From Sphingobacterium nematocida (GTDB lineage: Bacteria > Bacteroidota > Bacteroidia > Sphingobacteriales > Sphingobacteriaceae): a stretch of DNA of 64,000 nt. The notes below the pieces were generated by a model that was not told the origin of the DNA, did no database searches, and saw nothing but the letters and a program-made list of their open reading frames with translations. The translations under genes and the position numbers were made by a program. Positions within the stretch are counted from its first letter, which is position 1; each line of letters begins with the position of its first letter. Of this stretch, positions 36,858-46,467 are shown in pieces. The stretch is from contig NZ_FUZF01000014.1 in the NCBI RefSeq assembly GCF_900168125.1, positions 85,697 through 149,696 on the forward strand. The letters are read 5' to 3'.

Positions 36858-37721
36858 TTAGCGCCTGCCATATTTGCGCACCAATAGATAAATAAAAACG
36901 ATAGCCAAACCAATCAGTAACATCCCTATCCACCCGGTCAATAAAGAAGTCTTGACCTCCATACGGTAAGCCAGAGAAGAATCCAAATGATTATTTTTTG
37001 CCGACACATTGACCATGTAGTCCCCGGCTATTGTTTTATCGGGTACCTTTATGTTGACCTTAATATCCTTTGTTTTGCCAGGTTCCAATTTATCTATTTT
37101 GTCTACTTCAAAGCTGGATTCCCACTTTGAGGGTAACTGTGTCGTTAGTTCAATGTTCTCTAGCGGTATAGTACCCGTGTTTTTTACTGTTATGAATACT
37201 TCCTTCTTACTGCCAGTCGTTGTGCTACCGCTCAATACTTGGTTTTGGGTAGATATTTCCATCTTATATGTCCCCTTTATAACCGATTCCAAATTCACTA
37301 CGGTGGTATCGCCTTGCGCTATAGCTTTTATTGGGATAATGTGTTTTTTGATATCCGCGGTGTACGATGGGGTTATTTCTATACTCACTTCTTTGCTGGC
37401 ATGTGGCTCTAGATTAATGGAGGTAACCTGCATACCTTCCGTTTTGTAGGCAACCGACCATCCAGGAGGCAAGCTAGAATGGAGCTCATAGATTTTTTCC
37501 TGTCCGCTGGGATTAGTGATTGTACCACTATATCGGAATACTTCTGTCGAAGGTACTTCCAGATTGATCAATCGAACTTTAAAATTGGGGCTTACAGCTT
37601 TGTTGGCTTCCTGAGCCAGCACATTTTGGTCTGCGATTGAAACAGAGACAGATGCGAGAATTAAAGCTTTTGATACGATTCCCGACTTCAGATGTTTGGT
37701 AAAAATGAATCCTTTAAACAT
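36858..37721 (-). CDS. NEW3-domain membrane-anchored protein linked to the ABC exporter
   Basis: The 287-residue protein has a signal peptide (about 1-36, ending NVLAQ), two Ig-like NEW3/alpha-galactosidase-type domains (YSGTITNPSGQEKIYELHSSLPPGWS; FITVKNTGTIPLENIELTTQLPSKWESS with KLEPGKTKDIKVNIKVP) and a C-terminal membrane helix (LTGWIGMLLIGLAIVFIYLLV) with a basic end. NEW3 proteins next to ABC-2 pairs are a recurring arrangement in Bacteroidota and Firmicutes. It is the first gene of the three-gene minus-strand unit. Confidence 0.85.
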   Translation of the reverse strand: MFKGFIFTKHLKSGIVSKALILASVSVSIADQNVLAQEANKAVSPNFKVRLINLEVPSTEVFRYSGTITNPSGQEKIYELHSSLPPGWSVAYKTEGMQVTSINLEPHASKEVSIEITPSYTADIKKHIIPIKAIAQGDTTVVNLESVIKGTYKMEISTQNQVLSGSTTTGSKKEVFITVKNTGTIPLENIELTTQLPSKWESSFEVDKIDKLEPGKTKDIKVNIKVPDKTIAGDYMVNVSAKNNHLDSSLAYRMEVKTSLLTGWIGMLLIGLAIVFIYLLVRKYGRR

Positions 37722-37801
37722 GATGTAATAACTAACAATTTTATATTAATAGCTTTTAGAAAATGTCTTGAATAAAAATTATACCTTCTAGGTTTAGGAC
37801 C

Positions 37802-37832
37802 CAAATTTAGTTATTGTAGATACTTGCGTCAA
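37802..37832 (-). promoter_or_regulatory. Promoter for the NEW3-ABC operon
   Basis: On the minus strand TTG (37830-37832) is separated by exactly 20 nt from TAAATTTG (37802-37809), about 80 nt upstream of the NEW3 start. Consensus and spacing are as in the gpsA promoter. The rest of the 309-nt divergent gap shows no other clear signal. Confidence 0.6.
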
Positions 37833-38030
37833 GTAGAATTTTAAAATTTTATTCTTTACTCATTTTGAGAAGATAGGGTGTAATTTGTAAATCTTTTTGT
37901 ATTTTCATCTTGATGCTTTTTGCAACATTAGTAAAGACTGGCGCATTAAATTGGCCAAGATGAAATACATCAATTAGTTGAGGTTGCTTTATTTAATTCA
38001 TCCCATGTTGGATATTATAATAGAAGTTGT

Positions 38031-38834
38031 ATGAGAGTAGGATTCTTTCAGTATGCAGTTATTTGGCGTGATAGAGATGCCAATTTATCTTATATCGAAT
38101 CGAGGATAAAGGGGCAAAAGTTCGATCTGTTGGTATTGCCCGAGTTATTTACCTCTGGCTATGCTTATGATTATAAAGGAGAATTACTTGCCTTCGCCGA
38201 AGATTTATCGAACAGTCCAACAATAAGGTTTTTCACCAGATTGATGCAACATTGCGGAGGCTACATCACAGGTACTATACCCGAGCTTTATAAGGGTAAG
38301 CTGTATAACTCATCCATCTTAGTAGGAGCAGAAGGGTTAGTGGCGTCATACCGGAAGATTCATGTTACAGATTATGAGAAGCGGGCTTTTCAGCCAGGAC
38401 GTGAAGTCGTTTGGGGACAATGTCAAGATGCAAAAGTCGGCTTGACCATCTGTTTCGATGCTTGGTTTGCTCCGCTTTCTTCTATGCTAAAAGCACAAGG
38501 AGTAGATATTATTTGTAATTCCGCTAACTTTGGGGGCGAGATTACGCCAACCATAATCCCTATTCGCGCGATCGAAAACCAGTGCTTTTATATCAATTGT
38601 AATAGAGTCGGATCAGAACTTTTTGAAGGAGAGGAAGATGCCTATCGTGGAGAAAGTCAGATTGTTAGTCCTGACGGAAAAATATTAGCCAAAGCTGACA
38701 ACAAAGAGTCCCTGACCTTTATAGATATAGATTTGGCAGAGGTCAATCATCCCGCATTCGGTAGTTTGATTACCAAAGATTTTGTATCAGAACACCGTAG
38801 ATATAAGGTAGAGATTCAATTTGAAAGATTATAG
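38031..38834 (+). CDS. Carbon-nitrogen hydrolase (nitrilase superfamily)
   Basis: The 267-residue amidase has the Glu-Lys-Cys triad: E38 in LPELFTSGY, K109 in YRKIHVTD and C141 in GLTICFDAWF. Length and motifs fit omega-amidase or related small amidases. It stands alone between divergent and downstream genes. The specific amide is not predictable. Confidence 0.9.
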   Translation: MRVGFFQYAVIWRDRDANLSYIESRIKGQKFDLLVLPELFTSGYAYDYKGELLAFAEDLSNSPTIRFFTRLMQHCGGYITGTIPELYKGKLYNSSILVGAEGLVASYRKIHVTDYEKRAFQPGREVVWGQCQDAKVGLTICFDAWFAPLSSMLKAQGVDIICNSANFGGEITPTIIPIRAIENQCFYINCNRVGSELFEGEEDAYRGESQIVSPDGKILAKADNKESLTFIDIDLAEVNHPAFGSLITKDFVSEHRRYKVEIQFERL

Positions 38835-39059
38835 TGATGTTCATGCGTTATGTTCAGAAGGCAGTTCTAAAGTTAGCTAAAGAAAGCACAGACAAAGGCT
38901 AGAGCTTGGTATTAAAGATCGCTGGCGGGATCAAAAAAGTGATGGCTAAGGAATTTTTATTATGGACATGGGTCGATTTGAAAATAGTAGGGTATTATTG
39001 ACACCATACAGAGAAAAGGAGTTTTAAGTTTTCTACTTTCGCCACAAACTTAAACTAAA

Positions 39060-41504
39060 ATGAATAGATACCTTATTCTACTCTACCTTTTATTATTTGC
39101 TTATATTGCCGCGGCACAGCACACCAAGCTCTCCGGTACAGTTAGAGATTCCTTATTGAACACCCCGATTCCGTATGCCAGTATTGCATTATTAGATAAT
39201 GATAACCAAGTAGCCGACGGAATGATAACCGACTCGACAGGGCAGTTTGTATTCTCCAAAGTCAAGAAAGGAAAGTATAAGTTAATCGTTAAAGTAATTG
39301 GTTATAATCAAATAGATACCTCCATTGGCATTACCGATCAGAAGGTGGTCGACATAGGCACTATACAACTATCTTTTGCCGCTAAACAGCTGGATGAAAT
39401 AGCCGTTACCGCAAGTAATGCTCGCCAAAAACATAGTAGCGACAGGCAGTCCTACCAAGGGAGTCAATACAAAAATGCTGTGGGAGGGACCGCCCTAGAC
39501 ATTGTGAAAAACCTGCCTTCAGCAGCTGTAGATCCACAGGGAAATATCAGTATGCGTGGCAATACAGGCGTCATCGTATTGATAAATGGCAAACCCTCTT
39601 TATTAGATCCTTCAACGATCTTAAGTCAAATAGCGGCCAATGACGTGTTAGAGGTAGAATATATCACTACCCCGACAGCTCAATTCGATCCAGATGGTAA
39701 AGGAGGAATAATAAATATAAAAACCAAGAAATCAACCACCGATGGTTTTTTATGGCAGGTTAATCTTCAAGGAGGTCTACCAAGCATAGACGATTACAAC
39801 AATCAGGAAAAACAAAAGCGTTTTGGCGGTGATATTGCATTTCAATTTAAAAAGAATAAGCTCGAGTTGAATGGTTCGGCAAACTACTTAAGGAACGATA
39901 ATGCAGGATTTAGAGAAGGAGATGTCAATACGCTGATCGGTGATAAACAAACCTTTTTTCCTTCAGAGGGAGAGCGCAGCTTTGACAAGTACAATTTTGG
40001 TATCCGTCTAAATGCCGATTATGAAATTTCCAAAAATCAAGAACTTACATTAGGTATCCTGGCATCGCGAAAGTATCAGGATAGAGTTGCAGATATATAC
40101 TACGATAACAAAACATTTCGACCATCCACCGGCGAAGAAATTTCAAGAATCAAATATTTCAATCCCAACCTCCAAAATAAGCAGGGAGAGTTTTACCTCG
40201 CTAACTTCAATTACAAATATAAGCTCACGTCGGCTCACACTTTAGATTTCGGAGCGATCTATGAATACGCACATATATATGGATCAACAAAAAATGGGAA
40301 TATAGAGAATAGTACAGATACGATACAATGGACGCACAATCGCTATAAAAATCCATTGCATGGGTTACGCCTTTCGTTACAACATCAATGGCAGTTTAAG
40401 CAAGGCCAGCTTTTGACAGGCTACCAGTTAAGGTTGGACAGGCAAAAAGGAAATTTTGAGTATTTTTCATCTGAAAATGGGCGTAATAACCTTCAGCTGG
40501 TACCCGAGTTTACCGGTAGGATGAATGCCGACAACACCGTTCACGCGCTATTTACCCAGTACGACCGTAAATCTACCCATACGCAGCTATCGTTGGGCTT
40601 ACGGTACGAATACTACAGCCGGGACCTATTTTTACTCCATACCAATCAGGCATATCCCTATTCCATACACCAGCTTTACCCGAGTTTTAGTCTAATGCAC
40701 GATTTAGGCAATGAGTGGTCATGGAAAGTAGCTGCTTCGAGGCGGGTACAACGGACCAATAACTTTGAGCTAAACCCGATTCCCGAGCGTGAGCACTCCG
40801 AAACATTAGAACAAGGCGATCCCGAGTTATTGCCCGAGTTCATCATCAATACAGAGACGGGGTTGGTCAAAAAGCTATCGACAGGAAGCATCTTCCTAAA
40901 TGGTTATTATCAACATACAAAAAATCCGATTCAGCGCGTTAACTCCGTTTATGCCGATACCATTCTCCATCGTGTATTTACTAATGCCGATTATGCTTTC
41001 CGCTATGGTGCAGAGGTAGGAGGCGAGGGGAGGCCGGTCTCTTGGTTGAAAGTTAATGGCGGGCTCAACCTATACAACTACAACATCTCAGGACAGGTTC
41101 TCAACGATCAACATACGCGTACCAATCAAGACTGGGTATATTCAATCAATGCGGGTATACAGGCAGACTTTTTGAAAAATTGGAGCACCGGATTACAGGT
41201 TAATTATCTATCCGAACGGCCTACTGTACAAGGCAAGGATTCCAGATTTGTAGCACCACATTTTAACCTGAGCAAAGCCTTTTTAAAAGGAGCACTGACA
41301 GCCCAGTTGCAGTGGCAGTTTATCGAACTTGGTGATTGGGGAGTCAATGAGCAGAGGATCACAACATCTTCCCACGACTTTTATACGACTACCAACTATA
41401 TTTACGAAAAAAATATATTCTTGATCAATCTAAACTTTAATCTACATAAACTGAATCAACTCCTCAAACTTCCCAAAAGCGAGTTTGGCGAAAAGGAATT
41501 TTAA
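39060..41504 (+). CDS. TonB-dependent receptor, outer-membrane beta-barrel family
   Basis: The 814-residue protein has a signal peptide (ending AAAQ), a carboxypeptidase-D-like domain (about 24-105, LSGTVRDSLLNTPIPYASIALL), a plug (about 130-225, GTALDIVKNLPSAAVDPQGNISMRG and FDPDGKGGIINIKTKK) and a beta-barrel of the OMP_b-brl_3 type. It has no STN domain and no SusD partner. It ends 4 nt into the convergent AraC gene. Such receptors serve peptides, metals or siderophore-like ligands; here unknown. Confidence 0.9.
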   Translation: MNRYLILLYLLLFAYIAAAQHTKLSGTVRDSLLNTPIPYASIALLDNDNQVADGMITDSTGQFVFSKVKKGKYKLIVKVIGYNQIDTSIGITDQKVVDIGTIQLSFAAKQLDEIAVTASNARQKHSSDRQSYQGSQYKNAVGGTALDIVKNLPSAAVDPQGNISMRGNTGVIVLINGKPSLLDPSTILSQIAANDVLEVEYITTPTAQFDPDGKGGIINIKTKKSTTDGFLWQVNLQGGLPSIDDYNNQEKQKRFGGDIAFQFKKNKLELNGSANYLRNDNAGFREGDVNTLIGDKQTFFPSEGERSFDKYNFGIRLNADYEISKNQELTLGILASRKYQDRVADIYYDNKTFRPSTGEEISRIKYFNPNLQNKQGEFYLANFNYKYKLTSAHTLDFGAIYEYAHIYGSTKNGNIENSTDTIQWTHNRYKNPLHGLRLSLQHQWQFKQGQLLTGYQLRLDRQKGNFEYFSSENGRNNLQLVPEFTGRMNADNTVHALFTQYDRKSTHTQLSLGLRYEYYSRDLFLLHTNQAYPYSIHQLYPSFSLMHDLGNEWSWKVAASRRVQRTNNFELNPIPEREHSETLEQGDPELLPEFIINTETGLVKKLSTGSIFLNGYYQHTKNPIQRVNSVYADTILHRVFTNADYAFRYGAEVGGEGRPVSWLKVNGGLNLYNYNISGQVLNDQHTRTNQDWVYSINAGIQADFLKNWSTGLQVNYLSERPTVQGKDSRFVAPHFNLSKAFLKGALTAQLQWQFIELGDWGVNEQRITTSSHDFYTTTNYIYEKNIFLINLNFNLHKLNQLLKLPKSEFGEKEF

Positions 41505-42313
41505 TATTCCTGCCTTTTGAACTCAGTCGGAGTTATTCCCGTATAACGTTTAAAGTATTTAGCAAAATTAGATTTGTCAGAGAAGCCAAGTTCAAATGCC
41601 ACCTCAGATACAGAGCAGGTTGTATAAAACAATAAGCGCTTGGCTTCTTTGATAATGTATTCGGCCAGCAGTTCTGATGCTGTTAGGTTGGCGTTTTTCT
41701 TGCAGACAGCGTTCAGGTTTTGAGGCGTGGTATTCAGTTTGATCGCATAATGAGCCACATGGTTGATCACCTTGTCCTCACTGTTCAGTAGCGCATAGAA
41801 TCGGTCGTAGATGTTTTCAGATGCTGCTTTAGCTTCATTAGTACCGTCTACATGTTCCAATGCCTTTGCCAGAAAAGCTTTGAACAAGCCCTCTTGGCAT
41901 GTCTTATTAGGTTCATCCACTAATATGCGCAAAAGGGTTTCAAATATAGGTTCCTGTTTAAAATATATCGTGTCATATTGACTTATTTTAAGCACCAGTC
42001 TATTGATTTCCGAATCAAGACTCTGTATCACAAAAGAATCCTTTACAAGAACAACAAACCCTTTTACAGGATTTACCAATTCCCAATGGTGTACATTGTC
42101 TTTTCTGATGACCAGGAGGCAAGGCGTCCTGATGGTAGATTCTCTACCGTCAATCACGTGCTTTCCAGAGGTCGAAGAAAGAAAAACCAGTTCCAGATAG
42201 CCATTGTGCCTATGCGGTTTGGTGATATTTTTCGAGCAATCAAATTCAACGATTTTGATTTGTCTTTGATCCTCGATTTTGTCTTTTACGATAATCTGTT
42301 TATTACCATTCAT
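41501..42313 (-). CDS. AraC-family regulator with cupin-like sensor domain
   Basis: From the ATG at 42313 (an upstream TTG is the only alternative) this is a 270-residue protein. The N-terminal cupin region is visible (NITKPHRHNGYLELVFLSS), and the C-terminal AraC helix-turn-helix at TTCSVSEVAFELGFSDKSNFAKYFKRYTGITPTEFK. It is convergent with, and overlaps by 4 nt, the TonB receptor gene, and may regulate it. Confidence 0.9.
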   Translation of the reverse strand: MNGNKQIIVKDKIEDQRQIKIVEFDCSKNITKPHRHNGYLELVFLSSTSGKHVIDGRESTIRTPCLLVIRKDNVHHWELVNPVKGFVVLVKDSFVIQSLDSEINRLVLKISQYDTIYFKQEPIFETLLRILVDEPNKTCQEGLFKAFLAKALEHVDGTNEAKAASENIYDRFYALLNSEDKVINHVAHYAIKLNTTPQNLNAVCKKNANLTASELLAEYIIKEAKRLLFYTTCSVSEVAFELGFSDKSNFAKYFKRYTGITPTEFKRQEY

Positions 42314-42671
42314 CACTAACAATTATACAACAAATAAAAGTAATAATAACATACGTAGCTTCTCTCATCACCCGAGCGAGGTATGCCAAGTACGAGGAGG
42401 TCACCTCCGACCTTAAATCCGATCTCCCCAGCTAATGCACGCGTACGGCGTGTATTATTAACCAAATAACTACTAACCAGTTTCGTAAATCTTCAATTTC
42501 TATTAACCCCTTACTTCCGCTATAATCAATTGCACTACTGTATTTCCAATGATAGGGTTTTGAAATTTATACTTTCGGAACATTACTTGTTGTTTTATTG
42601 CATCATTGGTATATCTATGTCATTCCTTATTTAGTGAAACACACGAAACGCGTGCGCCAGCCTTGGGAGAC
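42314..42671. other. Intergenic region with two hairpins
   Basis: No supported gene. GGAGGT/ACCTCC (around 42398-42410) and CACGC/GCGTG (around 42437-42451) form short GC-rich stems that contrast with the surrounding AT-rich DNA. They may be relics of an insertion or processing sites; no ORF or terminal repeat was found. Confidence 0.4.
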
Positions 42672-43202
42672 CTAATTTTGTTTGGCCAATTTAATATGGG
42701 CAAGATGATGTTCACAATGCCAAGCATAGATTCCTACATTCGTTTTTAGTGAAATCCGCTCATTATTTTCAGGGTGTAGAAACACCTTTTCTAACTGTGC
42801 TTCGCTCAAATTCTCTAGAAGATAAACCCAGCGCTCGTGCAGACCTGTTAGAATCTTCAGTGAACTCTCTATTGAACAATCTTTGGAGTCGGGCAATTCA
42901 GCCCACAAATTTTCTAGATACGGTTTTATCGCAGGAGTCTCTTCCGTTAATGCCAGCTTAAATCTTATCAAGCTATTCATATGACTATCCGCACAGTGAT
43001 TTATAATTTGTCTTATTGTCCATCCATTAATTCTATATTGTTTTTGAAGATCAGCTTCAGTTAGATCTTTGATTTCTTCGTTCAGTTTGTTCGGAAAACA
43101 CTGAATTGTTTTTGTCCATTCCCTAAGCTGTTCTTTGGTAATATAACCTGGCTTTTGAAATTGTCCTATTGGATATTTTAGGCTTTCGATATAGATTTCC
43201 AT
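42672..43202 (-). CDS. YfiT-like DinB/bacillithiol-transferase family protein
   Basis: The 176-residue protein begins LKYPIGQFQKP and keeps the YfiT landmarks: GWTIRQIINHCADSHMNS, RFKLALTEETPAIKPY, LWAELPDSKD and YAWHCEHHLAHI, whose three histidines bind a metal in the DinB-fold family. Family members are thiol-dependent transferases or putative hydrolases. Alone, next to a thioredoxin remnant. Confidence 0.88.
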   Translation of the reverse strand: MEIYIESLKYPIGQFQKPGYITKEQLREWTKTIQCFPNKLNEEIKDLTEADLQKQYRINGWTIRQIINHCADSHMNSLIRFKLALTEETPAIKPYLENLWAELPDSKDCSIESSLKILTGLHERWVYLLENLSEAQLEKVFLHPENNERISLKTNVGIYAWHCEHHLAHIKLAKQN

Positions 43203-43302
43203 GGATAACTTTTTTTTGGTTAATTTTATGTCAAGTCACGCTGAATCCGACAATTTATTATAGTACCAAGATACAAAATACTAACTTATAATTGGCTAGT
43301 CT

Positions 43303-43590
43303 TTAATCCGAAAAGTAACCCATTAAATAATACCTCAAAAGTATACAATATAGATCCCCTCTTACCACATAAAGTTTAGCAACTTCATTTTTCCAACCCT
43401 TTAGATCAGAAACCTGTGGCGAGGTTAGATTGTCCCATTTTATCGCATCTATCCAGCGTTCATGCATTTTTTCACTATCGAGAGACACACCTAGGATAGT
43501 AAAGTTTTTGTCTTTGTAGGTATCAAAAGCTTTCACCAATGTCGACTTTTCATGCCTGCAAGGACCATATTTCCAGAATTCACTACGAAT
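43303..43590 (-). pseudogene. Decayed thioredoxin-like (TlpA/AhpC family) fragment
   Basis: The minus-strand frame reads FWKYGPCRHEK, then VKAFDTYKDKNFTILGVSLDSEKMHERWIDAI and VSDLKGWKNEVAKLYVVR, matching the middle of thiol-disulfide oxidoreductases. The active site should be WCGPC; the first cysteine is gone, stops lie just upstream, and the sequence loses family resemblance after KLYVVR. So both ends and one catalytic Cys are lost. Confidence 0.7.
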
Positions 43591-43715
43591 TTAAACCCTT
43601 CACAAACGTATTTAAAGCTTTTCCATACGCATTGATATTGGACTGATAGGTGTTATTTATTTTTCATATTCTTGTAGTGAAGAAAAATACTAAAACTATG
43701 CAAATCTTTCAGTGT

Positions 43716-44249
43716 ATGATCAAGCATATCTTATTTATAGTATTACTATCTTTTTTGTTTTCTTGCGGCACCGGACTCAGGATAAGCAAAAGCGATTTTA
43801 AGCCCATTGAGAATGATTTCTCTACATCTTTTGTCAATCAGTCTTTCAAAACAAGTAAGTCTATAGCAGGTTCCACAACCGGTCCTAAACTTTTGGAATT
43901 ATTTGGTGTATCAGAAAGTGAGGCTGAACGTGTTACCTTAACATTTAAGGATGATAGTCTGGAGCTTGTTTATACTGACAAATCTGTTGTTAAAACACTA
44001 TCTTTTCAAGTGAAACATACACGCAAAGGGTATCTTGAAATTTTATCGGTAAATAAGAAAATCCAAATTCCGCCCTTTCTTCCTTTTCTGTACAGCAATG
44101 TTGATTTTAATAGAACGCGAATTGGTTTTACAACCCGTGGAGAATTGGTCATAGACGACAAATGGGAGAAGTCGGGTAACGTCTTCATTTTTATGGGCGG
44201 CGCAGGCGGACGGACACAGTACTTTTTTAAACCATTAAACAATTATTAA
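43716..44249 (+). CDS. Putative lipoprotein of unknown function
   Basis: From the ATG at 43716 (in-frame ATG also at 43698, and the open frame runs further up) this is a 177-residue protein with a lipoprotein signal, LLSFLFSC at about residues 10-17. The mature part is beta-rich with alternating polar and hydrophobic residues and ends MGGAGGRTQYFFKPLNNY. No family recognised. First of a long run of plus-strand secreted-protein genes. Confidence 0.7.
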   Translation: MIKHILFIVLLSFLFSCGTGLRISKSDFKPIENDFSTSFVNQSFKTSKSIAGSTTGPKLLELFGVSESEAERVTLTFKDDSLELVYTDKSVVKTLSFQVKHTRKGYLEILSVNKKIQIPPFLPFLYSNVDFNRTRIGFTTRGELVIDDKWEKSGNVFIFMGGAGGRTQYFFKPLNNY

Positions 44250-44263
44250 ATAGTCTTTATTTT

Positions 44264-44572
44264 ATGAGTCAGTTTCTAATGAATAAGGTGATGATAAATA
44301 AAGGCATTGTAGTAAGGCTTGTATTTCTCTTGTTGCCTTTAGTCGGCATCACGCTTTGGTTTCTGCACGATGAAGGCATTGGCTTTGGATGGAACCTCAT
44401 CTGGTACTGGATATGCATCATCGGGTTTCTGTTGCTTTACCAGTTTCTGTTGCTGTTAAACCTGATGCTGTACTATAAAAAGAGAGGGTTTACCAAAGTG
44501 AATAAGATTTTTATGACAACCGGGCTGATCTTATTGTTGCTGGCTATTGCTGTGTTTGTTTCTGAGCTGTAA
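44264..44572 (+). CDS. Small membrane protein of unknown function
   Basis: A 102-residue protein with three hydrophobic helices (about 16-34, 43-68, 83-100) and short charged loops (LHDEGIGFGWN, YYKKRGFTKVNK). No family recognised. It starts 14 nt after the preceding lipoprotein gene, suggesting co-transcription. Confidence 0.7.
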   Translation: MSQFLMNKVMINKGIVVRLVFLLLPLVGITLWFLHDEGIGFGWNLIWYWICIIGFLLLYQFLLLLNLMLYYKKRGFTKVNKIFMTTGLILLLLAIAVFVSEL

Positions 44573-44608
44573 GGCCGTCGTGTAATTGAAAATAATACCA
44601 TAAAGTAT

Positions 44609-45217
44609 ATGAAGCATTTATTATTAGTTGGATTTCTTTTTTTAGGAATCACCTCATTTAGCCAAACAAGGAAAGTTATCAATGTCGATGAACTGACGGA
44701 AGTCCAACTTGAAAATTTAGATGAAATAGTAGATAAAGAAGGTTGGGTAAACATCATCTTTGAAGGGGAAAGCTCCACCCGGAACTTTTCCAATAAAGAG
44801 TACATTCTCACTGTATTGATGAATTGCTCAGACAGCAGTTATGTTCCAAAATATTTGATAGAATTCACTAAACACTATAGAGATGGCACTTATGCTTATA
44901 TTGATTTTGTAAACTCCGTAACCAACAAGTTCACAAAAACCAGTTTTTATATTGATAGGAAAGATTTCGGAGATCCTTTTTCTGAATTTGATAAAGAAAG
45001 TTTCGCTGTATTCCATCATGCTTTAAAATCAGGCAAGCTGCTTACCATTTCTTTTTATCATATGGCAATGAATCCCGAAACCGGAGATGACGAACTATCC
45101 TTGAACCGCTCTATTGATTTTAAACTGGCAAATGGTGAATTATTAGATACTCCTGTTGATTGTAATGTATTTAACCAACAAGAATCACCTGTTGAAGAAG
45201 CTGTCGATGACTATTAA
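44609..45217 (+). CDS. Secreted protein of unknown function
   Basis: The 202-residue protein has a signal peptide (MKHLLLVGFLFLGITSFSQ). The mature part is acidic, with EVQLENLDEIVDKEGWVNIIFEGES and a cysteine pair spaced far apart (NCSDSSY, VDCNVF). No family recognised; compact spacing with the genes around it. Confidence 0.7.
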   Translation: MKHLLLVGFLFLGITSFSQTRKVINVDELTEVQLENLDEIVDKEGWVNIIFEGESSTRNFSNKEYILTVLMNCSDSSYVPKYLIEFTKHYRDGTYAYIDFVNSVTNKFTKTSFYIDRKDFGDPFSEFDKESFAVFHHALKSGKLLTISFYHMAMNPETGDDELSLNRSIDFKLANGELLDTPVDCNVFNQQESPVEEAVDDY

Positions 45218-45252
45218 ATAAAAGGAGATCAAGCTATCAAATGGTGCATAGT

Positions 45253-46464
45253 ATGAATCATAAGTTTTTATTTCTAATTGTATTGTTTTACAGCTCATTC
45301 TGTGCATATGCGCAGCAATGGAAGCCTGTTTACAATTCTCAATGGTGTTTTTTACATAAGGCTCCTGATACTGATTCCGAGCAATTAGGCATTCTTTCTA
45401 TACAGGCATCGTTGATGGTCTTGGACTCTGTACAAGATTTTTATAAAGTACAGGTTAGCAACGGCGATATTGGGTATATATTTAAGCAAGAACTGCGAAG
45501 CTGGCAAAGAGGAATTACAGAAAGTAATGAACCGGAACAGTATTTTTACAGAGGCGAACAGGGTACACAAGGTCCGCACCGTTTTGTAAACGTATCCCGT
45601 TTAAGGTCAAGAGCTCAGCCTAATGTGCAAAGCAGCATAGTACAAGTAGTGCCAATCAATAAAATGATTGCTATTGATTATATCCCTTTCTATAAAGACG
45701 GCTGGGTCTATATCGGCGACCATTTCCACGAAAAACCGGAATACATCCAATACAAATATCTGGGGGAACAGCTCACTTTTGATAAGGTATTGGACGATTA
45801 CCGCAAAGCTGCCAATGCATCGGTCAGAGAGCAACAAAACATTCTTGAGCGGCTGGTGGAAATGGGTTGGAAAGATAAGCCTGAAAATACCCTAAAAGCA
45901 CTGCAAATGCAGCGGGACTTCCACTTTGAAAATGGCACTATGGCTGAAATTCCCAATATCGACTTTGATTTGTTTTTGGCGGAGCAGCAACTGAATCCAA
46001 TGTCGTGGGAAGAAAAAGAGGCCTTTATCCATAAAAGCGATATTCACTTTGTGGTCAAAGGTCAAAAGTTGTACGATGGCAAGATTACCGAACAACAAAC
46101 CATCCTTACAGGCGCGGTAAAAAATACCTATATATCAGAGACTTTAGGATGTGATTTTCTACCGGATTTTCTTTACTTCTCCAAGGATTTGTTGATCGCT
46201 TTTGCGGAATATGAAACAGGGGATATAAATGGAACCGTTCACAAAATGAATTTTAACGAAGATCAAGCCCTTGTTGTCGGTAACCATATCATAGATAATC
46301 AATATGGCGAAAAAGACTTTGTCAGAAATTTTGGCAAAATAGTGAATGTTAATTGTACCGAAACTCCGCATAGCTATACCATTCAAAATGGTGATACAGG
46401 TTTGTTTATCATAACCTTTAAAAATGGGTTTGCCTTCAAGTATGAAATGATTTATTTCTGTTAA
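45253..46464 (+). CDS. Secreted SH3-like domain protein
   Basis: From the ATG at 45253 (an earlier ATG at 45241 spoils the signal peptide) this is a 403-residue protein with signal MNHKFLFLIVLFYSSFCAYA. Two bacterial SH3-type stretches appear early: LHKAPDTDSEQLGILSIQASLMVLDSVQDFYKV and RLRSRAQPNVQSSIVQVVPINKMI with GWVYIGDHF. SH3b domains often contact peptidoglycan or surfaces. The remaining 230 residues are unrecognised. It ends 3 nt before the next gene. Confidence 0.75.
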   Translation: MNHKFLFLIVLFYSSFCAYAQQWKPVYNSQWCFLHKAPDTDSEQLGILSIQASLMVLDSVQDFYKVQVSNGDIGYIFKQELRSWQRGITESNEPEQYFYRGEQGTQGPHRFVNVSRLRSRAQPNVQSSIVQVVPINKMIAIDYIPFYKDGWVYIGDHFHEKPEYIQYKYLGEQLTFDKVLDDYRKAANASVREQQNILERLVEMGWKDKPENTLKALQMQRDFHFENGTMAEIPNIDFDLFLAEQQLNPMSWEEKEAFIHKSDIHFVVKGQKLYDGKITEQQTILTGAVKNTYISETLGCDFLPDFLYFSKDLLIAFAEYETGDINGTVHKMNFNEDQALVVGNHIIDNQYGEKDFVRNFGKIVNVNCTETPHSYTIQNGDTGLFIITFKNGFAFKYEMIYFC

Positions 46465-46467
46465 ATT

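Noticed and set aside
37051..37449. 132-codon plus-strand frame inside the NEW3 gene
   Set aside because: Antisense shadow; the minus-strand gene has a signal peptide, domains and promoter.
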